Below the pieces are notes generated by a model. It was not told the origin of the DNA. It saw only the letters and a program-made list of their open reading frames with translations, and did no database searches. From the NCBI RefSeq assembly GCF_000423565.1, contig NZ_AUIF01000011.1, positions 1 through 64,000 of the forward strand: 64,000 bases of DNA. Reading direction: 5' to 3'. The position numbers and the translations under genes were made by a program. Source of the stretch: Runella zeae DSM 19591. GTDB taxonomy: Bacteria > Bacteroidota > Bacteroidia > Cytophagales > Spirosomataceae. Shown here one piece after another: positions 36,223 to 44,097 of this stretch; position 1 is the stretch's first letter; the number at the start of each line of letters is the position of its first letter.

Positions 36223-38652
36223 ATGTTAAGAAACTACGTCAAAATCGCCTTACGCAATCTGCTTAAAAGCAAAGGCTATGCCACTATCAATGTAGTAGGT
36301 ATTGCTGTAGCAGTATGTATCTGCTTGTTTTTGTTTTTAATAGCCTATTTACAACTAACTTTTGATGCTTTTCATACCGACGGCAACCGAGTTTTTCAAA
36401 CATATTTCGTCAACAATGACCCCGAAGGCGCTCGCAAATCGGGCAGAATGCCGATACCGTTGACGCCTGCCCTAAAAGCAGAATATTCTGAGATTGAAGC
36501 TGCCGCGAGAATAGTATCGGGGAGGAAGAGTTTGATTGAATACCAAGGGAAATACTTTGATAAATTAGTGACTCTGACCGACCCGGATTTTATGAAGGTG
36601 TTTTCATTTCCTTTGCTCAAGGGGAATCGCGAAGCAGCCCTTCAAGAATTGAGCAGCATTGTGCTTAGTGAAAACACCGCCAAGGCCATTTTTGGAAACG
36701 AAGACCCTCTTGGAAAATCATTAAAAATTGGGAATGAAGGAACTCAGAAACAATACATTGTTACGGGTGTTTTGAGTGATGCCCCCTATAATTCGACGAT
36801 TCAGTACGACGCCTTGATTCGGGTTGAAAACCTAACCAATTACCAATCTGAAAAAGACAACTGGTTGAATAACTCTCATTTGGTTTTTGTCAAAACAAAC
36901 CCACAAGTGACGCAAGCTACATTAGAAAATCGATTAAAGTCGTTTGCAAAAAAATATTATGCGGGAGTGATTGAGACACTTGTCAAAAAGGGTGTCAAGT
37001 CGGATGAGCGTGGTGATTTGTTTGCTATTCGGCTTCAACCTTTGGCCGATGTTCATTTTGCTCGGGATATTGATGGGGGCAAAGGCGCTCCTATTGCTTT
37101 GATTTATGTGCTGTTGGGTATAGGGTTCTTTATTTTATTGATTGCCTGCATCAATTTTATCAATTTGAGCATTGCTCGTTCGTTTACGCGTGCCAAAGAA
37201 ATGGGTGTCAGAAAATCGTTGGGTGCTTTAAAAAAACAGCTATTTATTCAAATTTGGAGTGAGTCAACCATCATATGTTTTATAGGTTTTGGGGTGGGTA
37301 TTCTTCTGTCCTTTTTGCTTTTACCAGAGTTTAATGCACGATTTAATGCTAAAATTGAACTTGAGTATGCATTCCAGCCTGGGTTTATAGCCGTGATGCT
37401 GTTTCTGTTCGTTTTGGTCACATTTATTGCGGGAGGCTACCCTGCTTGGCAAATGATCAAGTTCAATCCTGTTGAAGTACTAAAAGGGAAAATTTCCCTG
37501 AAACGTCCAGGACTTTTGCGAAATTCACTCCTTGTTATGCAATTTTCCATGTCTTGTTTACTGGCTTGCGCTACCATTATTGCACTTCAACAGGTCGGGT
37601 ATTTGCGCCAACAGCCGCTTGGTTTTCAAAAAGAACAAGTCATCAGTATTCCTGTCGGCAATTACGCCAATGGTCGGCAGGTACTTCAACGAATGCGGAA
37701 TAAATTGGCTAACGACCCTGCTATCGTTTCTGTAACAGGTACTGGCGTCAATTTGGGAAAAGGTAAAGACCGTGTCAGTGCGAGGTCGATAGTGGGGTTT
37801 ACTTACAAAGGCAGAAAAGTAGATACAGATTGGTTGTTGGTGGATTATGATTACCTCAAAACGCTGAATATAAAGGTAGCAGCAGGGCGGGATTTTGACC
37901 CAGCTTATGCAGGCGATTCGGTCAATCGGTTGGTGATTACGGAAAGTATGGCCAAAGCGATGGGCGAAAAGAGTCCCGTAGGTTTGTTGTTGGGAGATGA
38001 TGGCGATACGACCAGTACTAAATCACAGATTATTGGAGTGGTTCCTGACTTTCATTTGTATTCGTTGACTTCGGAAAGTAGGCCGATTACGATGCACATT
38101 TCTAATACCGAAACCATTCATTATATCTTTGTTCGGGTCACTCCTCAAAGCTTGGCTAGTTCAATGGACAAATTGAAAAATGTATGGAAAGAAGTAGCAC
38201 CGCAGGCCGAGTTTATGGGTACATTTTTGGATCAAAACATTGATGATTGGTATCAAGAAGAGGAAATGATGACCCAAGTTTTTAGCCTAGCGGCGGGGAT
38301 TGCTATTTTCTTGTCTTGTTTGGGACTGTTTGCAGTTGCCTTGCTGGTGATTGAACAGCGAACCAAAGAAATCGGTATCCGTAAAGTATTAGGAGCGGGT
38401 CTTCCCAATCTGGTCTTTGTGCTTTCACGAGACTTTATCAAACTGATACTTATTGCTTTGGCCATCACCATTCCATTAGCCTGGTTTCTGATGCAAAAAT
38501 GGTTAGATAGTTACACTTACCGCATCGAAATCAGTGCATGGGTTTTTGTAGGTGTCGGTGCCTCTGCGATTATGATAGCCCTAATAACCGTCAGCTTTCA
38601 AACGCTGAAAGCCGCCTTGACCAACCCAATCAATAGTTTAAAATCAGAATAA
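36223..38652 (+). CDS. MacB/FtsX-type ABC permease 4
   Basis: An 809-residue two-repeat permease. TM1 (INVVGIAVAVCICLFLFLIA) departs from the sibling GLAxG form. The first FtsX block has NFINLSIARSFTRAKEMGVR near residue 310 and the second CLGLFAVALLVIEQRTKEIG near 695. The tail is NPINSLKSE. It is monocistronic by appearance, with its own paired activator sites and sigma-54-like promoter upstream and a 303-base gap downstream holding site C. No GTTGCA palindrome follows it, unlike most others. Confidence 0.92.
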   Translation: MLRNYVKIALRNLLKSKGYATINVVGIAVAVCICLFLFLIAYLQLTFDAFHTDGNRVFQTYFVNNDPEGARKSGRMPIPLTPALKAEYSEIEAAARIVSGRKSLIEYQGKYFDKLVTLTDPDFMKVFSFPLLKGNREAALQELSSIVLSENTAKAIFGNEDPLGKSLKIGNEGTQKQYIVTGVLSDAPYNSTIQYDALIRVENLTNYQSEKDNWLNNSHLVFVKTNPQVTQATLENRLKSFAKKYYAGVIETLVKKGVKSDERGDLFAIRLQPLADVHFARDIDGGKGAPIALIYVLLGIGFFILLIACINFINLSIARSFTRAKEMGVRKSLGALKKQLFIQIWSESTIICFIGFGVGILLSFLLLPEFNARFNAKIELEYAFQPGFIAVMLFLFVLVTFIAGGYPAWQMIKFNPVEVLKGKISLKRPGLLRNSLLVMQFSMSCLLACATIIALQQVGYLRQQPLGFQKEQVISIPVGNYANGRQVLQRMRNKLANDPAIVSVTGTGVNLGKGKDRVSARSIVGFTYKGRKVDTDWLLVDYDYLKTLNIKVAAGRDFDPAYAGDSVNRLVITESMAKAMGEKSPVGLLLGDDGDTTSTKSQIIGVVPDFHLYSLTSESRPITMHISNTETIHYIFVRVTPQSLASSMDKLKNVWKEVAPQAEFMGTFLDQNIDDWYQEEEMMTQVFSLAAGIAIFLSCLGLFAVALLVIEQRTKEIGIRKVLGAGLPNLVFVLSRDFIKLILIALAITIPLAWFLMQKWLDSYTYRIEISAWVFVGVGASAIMIALITVSFQTLKAALTNPINSLKSE

Positions 38653-38732
38653 AAGTCATGATAAAGTAGAAATCAGCTCAATATTTGTGCTTATCTATTG
38701 CAAAAATATCGGCACAAAAATTTTGAATAACG

Positions 38733-38771
38733 TTGTCCACTCGCGTACAAAAAGTGTCCAGATTCGGACAC
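38733..38771 (+). promoter_or_regulatory. Tandem activator sites (site C)
   Basis: TTGTCCACTCGCGTACAA (38733-38750) and GTGTCCAGATTCGGACAC (38754-38771), starts 21 bp apart. The first shares both outer halves with site A's first element. The second centre lies 63 bp before the -24 GG at 38825. Because the second is followed by CTTTTTTG it could also act as a terminator. Confidence 0.65.
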
Positions 38772-38822
38772 TTTTTTGTTTTTTTACTATACAATACCCT
38801 ATACTTCAAATACTTAAATTTA

Positions 38823-38839
38823 TTGGCATGACTTTAGAA
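38823..38839 (+). promoter_or_regulatory. Sigma-54-like promoter of permease 5
   Basis: TTGGCATGACTTTAGAA: the -24 half is good, while the -12 reads TAGA instead of TTGC. It is accepted mainly because of its fixed distance from site C. Confidence 0.45.
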
Positions 38840-38955
38840 CAAAAGATAAAACCCATATAGCCATTGACATTATTCGGTCCTCAATTAAAGCCCTAAAAGA
38901 AGTATTGCTCGAAAGTTCAGTGATCTCTTTTCCTTTACTCAAAACTGCTCAAACT

Positions 38956-41364
38956 ATGTTTCAAAACTACCTAAAAACCACGCTCCGAACCCTCTGGAAA
39001 CACAAAACATTTACTTTCATTAATGTTTTTGGTTTGGCCGCAGGGCTGACTGCCTGTATCCTTATCGTTTTGTATATTCAGCATGAGTTGAGTTTTGACC
39101 AGTTTCACAAAAACAAGCAGCAGATTGTTCGTACGATAATGCACTATAGCATCGAAGGGACCAGCAACAAAACGGTGATGACAGGCACAAAAGTAGGCCC
39201 TGCTTTGAAGCGCGATTTTCCTGAAATTGAGCAGTTTGTACGCGTCGCTGATCCTGCTTTTTCTCAACAAAAAGTTATCGTAAAAAAGGGAGATGTGCAG
39301 TTTAGTGAACCTCGATTCCTCTGGGCAGATTCTACCTTCTTTAGCGTGTTCTCGTTTCCATTGGTCAAAGGAGATGCCACAACAGCACTAAATGCGACCA
39401 ATCAGGTGGTAGTGACAGAATCAGCCGCCCGTAAGTATTTTGGGAATGAAAACCCCATTGGCCAAATCTTGCGGTTAGAAGACCGAGTGGATTATACCGT
39501 TTCTGGGGTAGTCGCCGACGCGCCTTCCAACTCACAGCTTCAGTTTGATTTTGTGGCTTCCTTTATGTCACTTTCGGCGGCCAAAACAGAAATGTGGTGG
39601 ACGGCCAATTACGTTACCTACTTTTTGCTCAAACCATCTGCTTCCGCCTCGCAGCTGCAAGCCAAGTTGCCTGCTTACATGCGTAAGCAATCCGCAGAAA
39701 CCGAAATGACGGGAAATAACTTTCTGACGTACCAGTTTGAACCACTGACCGACGTTCACCTACGCTCTGAGGCAGAAGGTGGAATCGTTGCCTCGGGCGA
39801 CATTCGTTACATTTATATCTTCTCGGCCATTGCGTTGCTCATTTTAATCATCGCCACCACCAACTATATGAACCTTACCACAGCCCGCGCTACCGAACGA
39901 GCCAAAGAAGTAGGGATTCGTAAAGTAATGGGAGCGGTTCGGGGGCAATTATTCTGGCAGTTTTTGGGGGAGTCGATGGTCGTAACCTTGGTGGCTTTAC
40001 TACTCAGTTTATTGGTGGTCGTACTGATATTGCCGGTATTTAATAACCTGTCTGAACGCGAGCTTACCCCGCACGTGTTAATGCAACCCACAGGAATAAT
40101 TGCTTTGTTAGCCACTTGGTTGGTAGTGAGCTTTATCGCGGGAAGTTATCCTTCTATAGCCTTGTCATACTTCCAGCCTATCAAAGTACTCAAAGGAGCT
40201 TTTAAGCATACGACTTCAGGGCTAGTGCTTCGTAAGTCGTTGATTGTCGTGCAGTTTATGATTTCGGTGTTGTTGATTATTGGTACGTTGGTCGTAAAAA
40301 ACCAACTCCACTTTATCCAAAGTAAAAAACTTGGGTACGACAAACAACACGTTATTGCGCTAACGACCGATGAGCGAATCAATAAAAATCTGCCTGCTCT
40401 CAAAAATGAATTTCGACAAAACCCCAACGTAAAAAGTATTTCGTTGGCCTACGAGACACCCACCCTCATCAAGTGGGGCGATGGGCTTGAAACGGTAGGG
40501 ACTTCTACACCTGTTCAGAAAATGATAACGGCGTTTCCGTGTGATGAAGACATGGCCGAAACGCTCAATTTGGAGTTGGTTGCAGGAAATGATTTATCAT
40601 CAGAAGACATGGAACGACTCAAAGGCCAAAACGAGAGTCAAGCTGATTACCGCTTTTTGCTGAACGAGACGATGATAAAGCAGCTGGGTTGGAAACCTGC
40701 CGAAGCAATTGGCAAAAAAGTACGCGTAGGTGGCCGAACAGGCGAAGTGAAAGGAATTGTACGCGATTTCCATTTTGCATCGATGAAACAACCAATTGGT
40801 CCTTTGGTCATTTTTCCTGTGACTTGGGGCAATGTGTTATTGGTAAAACTAACAGGGAATAACCTTCCCCAAACACTGACGTTTTTGGAAAATAAGTGGA
40901 AAGCGTTTGCCCCGCACCGACCTTTTACGTACACGTTTTTGAACGATGAATACAACCAAATGTACGCCAACGAGCACCGCATCAATCAGGTGTTTACGTA
41001 TTTTTCGATATTGGCCGTTTTATTGGCTTGCTTAGGATTATTTGGTCTTTCGGCCTACATCACGGCTCAGCGTACCAAAGAAATTGGCGTGCGTAAAGTG
41101 CTCGGAGCATCAACGGTCAGCATTACAGCGTTGTTGTCGATCGATTTCTTAAAACTAGTGTTGGTATCCATCGTAATTGCCTCTCCTATAGCTTGGTACG
41201 CCATGAATTATTGGCTCAATGATTTTGCGTATCGCATTGAAATAGAATGGTGGGTATTTGTGGTAGCAGGCGTTGTAGCCATTGGCATTGCATTGGTGAC
41301 AGTAAGTACCCAATCTGTAAAAGCTGCATTGACCAACCCTGTGAAATCGTTGAAATCGGAATAA
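38956..41364 (+). CDS. MacB/FtsX-type ABC permease 5
   Basis: An 802-residue two-repeat permease. TM1 is INVFGLAAGLTACILIVLYI. The first FtsX block has NYMNLTTARATERAKEVGIR near residue 303 and the second CLGLFGLSAYITAQRTKEIG near 690. The tail is NPVKSLKSE. I start at ATG 38956 (MFQNYLKTTLRTLWK), which aligns with sibling starts; an in-frame ATG at 38905 would add 17 residues. It is first of a likely pair with permease 6, which lacks its own sigma-54-like site. Confidence 0.91.
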   Translation: MFQNYLKTTLRTLWKHKTFTFINVFGLAAGLTACILIVLYIQHELSFDQFHKNKQQIVRTIMHYSIEGTSNKTVMTGTKVGPALKRDFPEIEQFVRVADPAFSQQKVIVKKGDVQFSEPRFLWADSTFFSVFSFPLVKGDATTALNATNQVVVTESAARKYFGNENPIGQILRLEDRVDYTVSGVVADAPSNSQLQFDFVASFMSLSAAKTEMWWTANYVTYFLLKPSASASQLQAKLPAYMRKQSAETEMTGNNFLTYQFEPLTDVHLRSEAEGGIVASGDIRYIYIFSAIALLILIIATTNYMNLTTARATERAKEVGIRKVMGAVRGQLFWQFLGESMVVTLVALLLSLLVVVLILPVFNNLSERELTPHVLMQPTGIIALLATWLVVSFIAGSYPSIALSYFQPIKVLKGAFKHTTSGLVLRKSLIVVQFMISVLLIIGTLVVKNQLHFIQSKKLGYDKQHVIALTTDERINKNLPALKNEFRQNPNVKSISLAYETPTLIKWGDGLETVGTSTPVQKMITAFPCDEDMAETLNLELVAGNDLSSEDMERLKGQNESQADYRFLLNETMIKQLGWKPAEAIGKKVRVGGRTGEVKGIVRDFHFASMKQPIGPLVIFPVTWGNVLLVKLTGNNLPQTLTFLENKWKAFAPHRPFTYTFLNDEYNQMYANEHRINQVFTYFSILAVLLACLGLFGLSAYITAQRTKEIGVRKVLGASTVSITALLSIDFLKLVLVSIVIASPIAWYAMNYWLNDFAYRIEIEWWVFVVAGVVAIGIALVTVSTQSVKAALTNPVKSLKSE

Positions 41365-41375
41365 ATCAACATCGC

Positions 41376-41403
41376 GTAGAGACGTTGCATGCAACGTCTC
41401 TAC
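41376..41403 (+). repeat. Perfect GTTGCA palindrome R4
   Basis: A 28-base perfect palindrome: GTAGAGACGTTGCA joined to TGCAACGTCTCTAC. It is the simplest copy and the likely basic unit. It lies 12 bases after the permease 5 stop and 33 before the permease 6 start. Confidence 0.95.
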
Positions 41404-41435
41404 AACCACATTACAACGGCAAAAACGAAAAAATT

Positions 41436-43832
41436 ATGCTACATAATTACCTCAAAATCGCTTGGCGAAATCTGCTTAAAAACAAGGTTTTTAGCTTTAT
41501 CAACGTCATGGGCCTCGCCGTTGGAATGGCCGTCAGTATGTTGATTTTACTGTATGTATCGCACGAACTAAGCTATGACCGCTTTCATCCCAAGGGAAAA
41601 CGCATTTTTCATACGCTTATCCAAATGAACTTTGGGGGAAATACCGTCCAGTTTAATCAACTTTCCAAAAACTTTGGCCCTGCCGTAAAACAGGCTAATG
41701 CTGGAGTCGAAGATTTTGTACGAATTGCTTCTTCGTTTCGTGGCGATGTAGTCATAAAATCCGACGAAAGTCATCAGTTTTTTGAGCGGAGTTTTTACTT
41801 TTCCGAACCCTCGTTGTTCAATCTCTTTGCATTTGAGTTTACCAACGGCAACCCAGCCACAGCTTTGACTGAACCCAATGCAGTGGTGATAACTGAAAAC
41901 ATTGCCAAAAAATACTTTGGAAACACCAATCCTGTTGGTAAAACCTTGATTTATAACAAAAACGAAGTGTTGAAGATAACCGCAGTAGTAAAAGAGCTGC
42001 CCACCAACTCATCGCTTCATTTTGATTTTATTGCCTCTCTACCCACCTTCGAAGGCATCATGAAACGCGATCCAAGCCAACGCTACGAGGCAGACGATGT
42101 CGTTGGAATGGGAAGTTATGAAACGTATTTTTTATTGAAAAACCCTGAAGCTGTTGCAAAAGTAGAGGCTATAATTCCAACGCTACTCACAGATAAAAAA
42201 GGAGAATTAGAGTCGCATTCAAAGTATACACTAACGCCTTTTTTGGAAACTCACCTTGGAAACAACTGGGGAGATTCTTCAAACACAAAATACGTCATGA
42301 TTTTTCTGTGCATTGCAGGCATTGTGTTGCTGTTGGCACTTATCAATTATATGAGCCTTACCACAGCTCGTTCAACCATTCGGGCCAAGGAAGTAGGTAT
42401 TCGTAAAGTACTGGGAGCTCATGGTCATCACTTAGCATCGCAGTTTTATGGAGAATCGATTTTGGTGAGTTTGATTTCCTTCGTTCTTGCGTTAGTACTA
42501 TTCCAGCTATTCAAAACACCCTTTTATCAACTTTTATCCTTATCTATCGACGATTCGTTTGTAACAGGCCCCTTGTTTTTATCCATTCTGTTAGGACTAG
42601 TTATTGTCACGGCACTTATTGCAGGGTCGTATCCTTCGCTGCTATTGTCAAAGTTTTCACCTGTCAGCATCTTAAAAGGCAAGTTTTCGGCCGTGGGGCA
42701 AGGCGGAAACATGCGGCGCGTGTTTATTGTTTTTCAGTTTGGGGTATCAATTGTGCTGATTATTTTCAGTATGGTAGTGCAGCGGCAATTACACTACATG
42801 CAAACCAAGAAAATCGGCATGAACAAAGAGCAAGTGTTGGTCATCACGCTTTCCAACGAAGCCCAAAAACACTATGCTGCGTTTCGGAATGACTTGGTTC
42901 AAAGCGTGGGAATTCGTCAGTTGGGTGCTTCATCACTGAGTTTATTTACGGGAGGTTGGAACATGTTTTTTACTAAAACTCCTACCACCAACGAAGACGT
43001 CAGCCTCAACAACATGACCGTAGATGAGAACTTTATTGAGCTGTTGGGGCTAGAATGGAAGCACAAGCCTGACAACCTCAAGGAACTCGCTCATGGGAAC
43101 CAATTGGTGGTCAATGAAACGGCAGTGGGTAAGTTAAAAATAAGCGATAAACCTATCGGACAGAAACTGGATGTGTTTGATAAAGAATCAAAAAAAGCCG
43201 AAATCGTCGGTGTTTTGAAAGATTTTAACTTCGCTTCGTTGCAGTCAAAAGTGGAAGCCATGATGCTAAAAGTTGTCAAAGATACAACGCAGTTACGGGC
43301 TCTTTATTTGCGCTTAGACCCCAAGGTAGATTTCCGACAAAAGATAGCTTCGATTGAAAAAAGCTACAAAAAATATGAGCCTAATGCCCCGTTCGAGTAT
43401 TACTTTTTGGACGAGGCGTTTAACAAACAATACCGCGCTGAACAGCGCATGGGCTATCTTTTTTCGGGCTTTACGGGCATTGCTATTTTTATCGCTTGTA
43501 TGGGCCTTTTTGGACTCATTACCTTTACTGCCGAGCAAAAAACAAAAGAGATTGGTGTACGCAAGGTATTAGGGGCGAGCATCGCCAACATCGTTACGAT
43601 GCTTTCCAAAGATTTTCTTCGGTTGGTTGTTGTGGCCAATGTCATTGCCTTTCCGATTGCGTACTATGCTGCTAACAAATGGCTGGAAGACTTTGCGTAT
43701 CGAACCAATATCAGTATTGATATATTCATCTTTTCAGCAGTCCTTGCGGTGGTCATTGCACTGCTGACCGTTGTCATTCAGGCCACCAAAGCTGCCTTGA
43801 CCAACCCTGTAAAATCGTTGAAATCGGAATAA
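41436..43832 (+). CDS. MacB/FtsX-type ABC permease 6
   Basis: A 798-residue two-repeat permease. TM1 is INVMGLAVGMAVSMLILLYV. The first FtsX block has NYMSLTTARSTIRAKEVGIR near 303 and the second CMGLFGLITFTAEQKTKEIG near 688. The tail is NPVKSLKSE. The ATG at 41436 (MLHNYLKIAWRNLLKNK) matches the family start; the open frame extends upstream through repeat R4 into permease 5, but that part is not protein-like. It is probably co-transcribed with permease 5. Confidence 0.92.
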   Translation: MLHNYLKIAWRNLLKNKVFSFINVMGLAVGMAVSMLILLYVSHELSYDRFHPKGKRIFHTLIQMNFGGNTVQFNQLSKNFGPAVKQANAGVEDFVRIASSFRGDVVIKSDESHQFFERSFYFSEPSLFNLFAFEFTNGNPATALTEPNAVVITENIAKKYFGNTNPVGKTLIYNKNEVLKITAVVKELPTNSSLHFDFIASLPTFEGIMKRDPSQRYEADDVVGMGSYETYFLLKNPEAVAKVEAIIPTLLTDKKGELESHSKYTLTPFLETHLGNNWGDSSNTKYVMIFLCIAGIVLLLALINYMSLTTARSTIRAKEVGIRKVLGAHGHHLASQFYGESILVSLISFVLALVLFQLFKTPFYQLLSLSIDDSFVTGPLFLSILLGLVIVTALIAGSYPSLLLSKFSPVSILKGKFSAVGQGGNMRRVFIVFQFGVSIVLIIFSMVVQRQLHYMQTKKIGMNKEQVLVITLSNEAQKHYAAFRNDLVQSVGIRQLGASSLSLFTGGWNMFFTKTPTTNEDVSLNNMTVDENFIELLGLEWKHKPDNLKELAHGNQLVVNETAVGKLKISDKPIGQKLDVFDKESKKAEIVGVLKDFNFASLQSKVEAMMLKVVKDTTQLRALYLRLDPKVDFRQKIASIEKSYKKYEPNAPFEYYFLDEAFNKQYRAEQRMGYLFSGFTGIAIFIACMGLFGLITFTAEQKTKEIGVRKVLGASIANIVTMLSKDFLRLVVVANVIAFPIAYYAANKWLEDFAYRTNISIDIFIFSAVLAVVIALLTVVIQATKAALTNPVKSLKSE

Positions 43833-43843
43833 ATCGACGTCGC

Positions 43844-43871
43844 GTAGAGACGTTGCATGCAACGTCTCTAC
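43844..43871 (+). repeat. Perfect GTTGCA palindrome R5a
   Basis: Identical 28-base palindrome to R4 (arms GTAGAGACGTTGCA and TGCAACGTCTCTAC), 12 bases after the permease 6 stop. Confidence 0.95.
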
Positions 43872-43904
43872 CATTGCAATATGGCACCATCGTTGCAATG
43901 TCTG

Positions 43905-43960
43905 CCGTAGCATCGTTGCATTGCCTACAGCACCATCGTTGCAATGCAACGATGCTACGG
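43905..43960 (+). repeat. Palindrome R5b, GCATC arm variant
   Basis: Outer arms CCGTAGCATCGTTGCA and TGCAACGATGCTACGG are perfect complements, with an extra CATCGTTGCAAT copy inside. The matched GCATC/GATGC change distinguishes it from R5a beside it. It ends 2 bases before site D. Confidence 0.9.
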
Positions 43961-43962
43961 CC

Positions 43963-44001
43963 CTGTCCATAAACGAACTGGTTTTGTCCGTTTATGGACA
44001 T
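43963..44001 (+). promoter_or_regulatory. Tandem activator sites (site D)
   Basis: CTGTCCATAAACGAACTG (43963-43980, weak right half as in site B) and TTGTCCGTTTATGGACAT (43984-44001), starts 21 bp apart. The second centre lies 64 bp before the -24 GG at 44056. Confidence 0.65.
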
Positions 44002-44053
44002 TTTTATTTGCTTTAATTTAATACAAACAACTGACAATCAAATTATTACATTT

Positions 44054-44070
44054 CTGGTATGGCATTTGGG
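44054..44070 (+). promoter_or_regulatory. Sigma-54-like promoter of permease 7
   Basis: CTGGTATGGCATTTGGG: -24 GG and a -12 GG at 10-base spacing. Predicted start near 44081, 17 bases before the permease ATG at 44098. An in-frame ATG at 44059 lies within the element itself and so cannot be the start if this promoter is real. Confidence 0.5.
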
Positions 44071-44097
44071 AAAAATTCTACAAAAATCCATCGCTCC

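Larger units (their letters stand above)
38653..38955. other. Gap between permeases 4 and 5
   Basis: About 300 bases. A possible weak terminator (TTTGTGC 38684-38690 with GCACAAA 38712-38718) comes first, then the paired activator sites C (38733-38771), a T-rich stretch, a sigma-54-like element (38823-38839) and a leader of about 105 bases. No gene is supported. Confidence 0.6.

Noticed and set aside
43774-44037. Minus-strand frame through repeats R5a/R5b
   Set aside because: Consists largely of translated palindromes and covers site D; not a protein.
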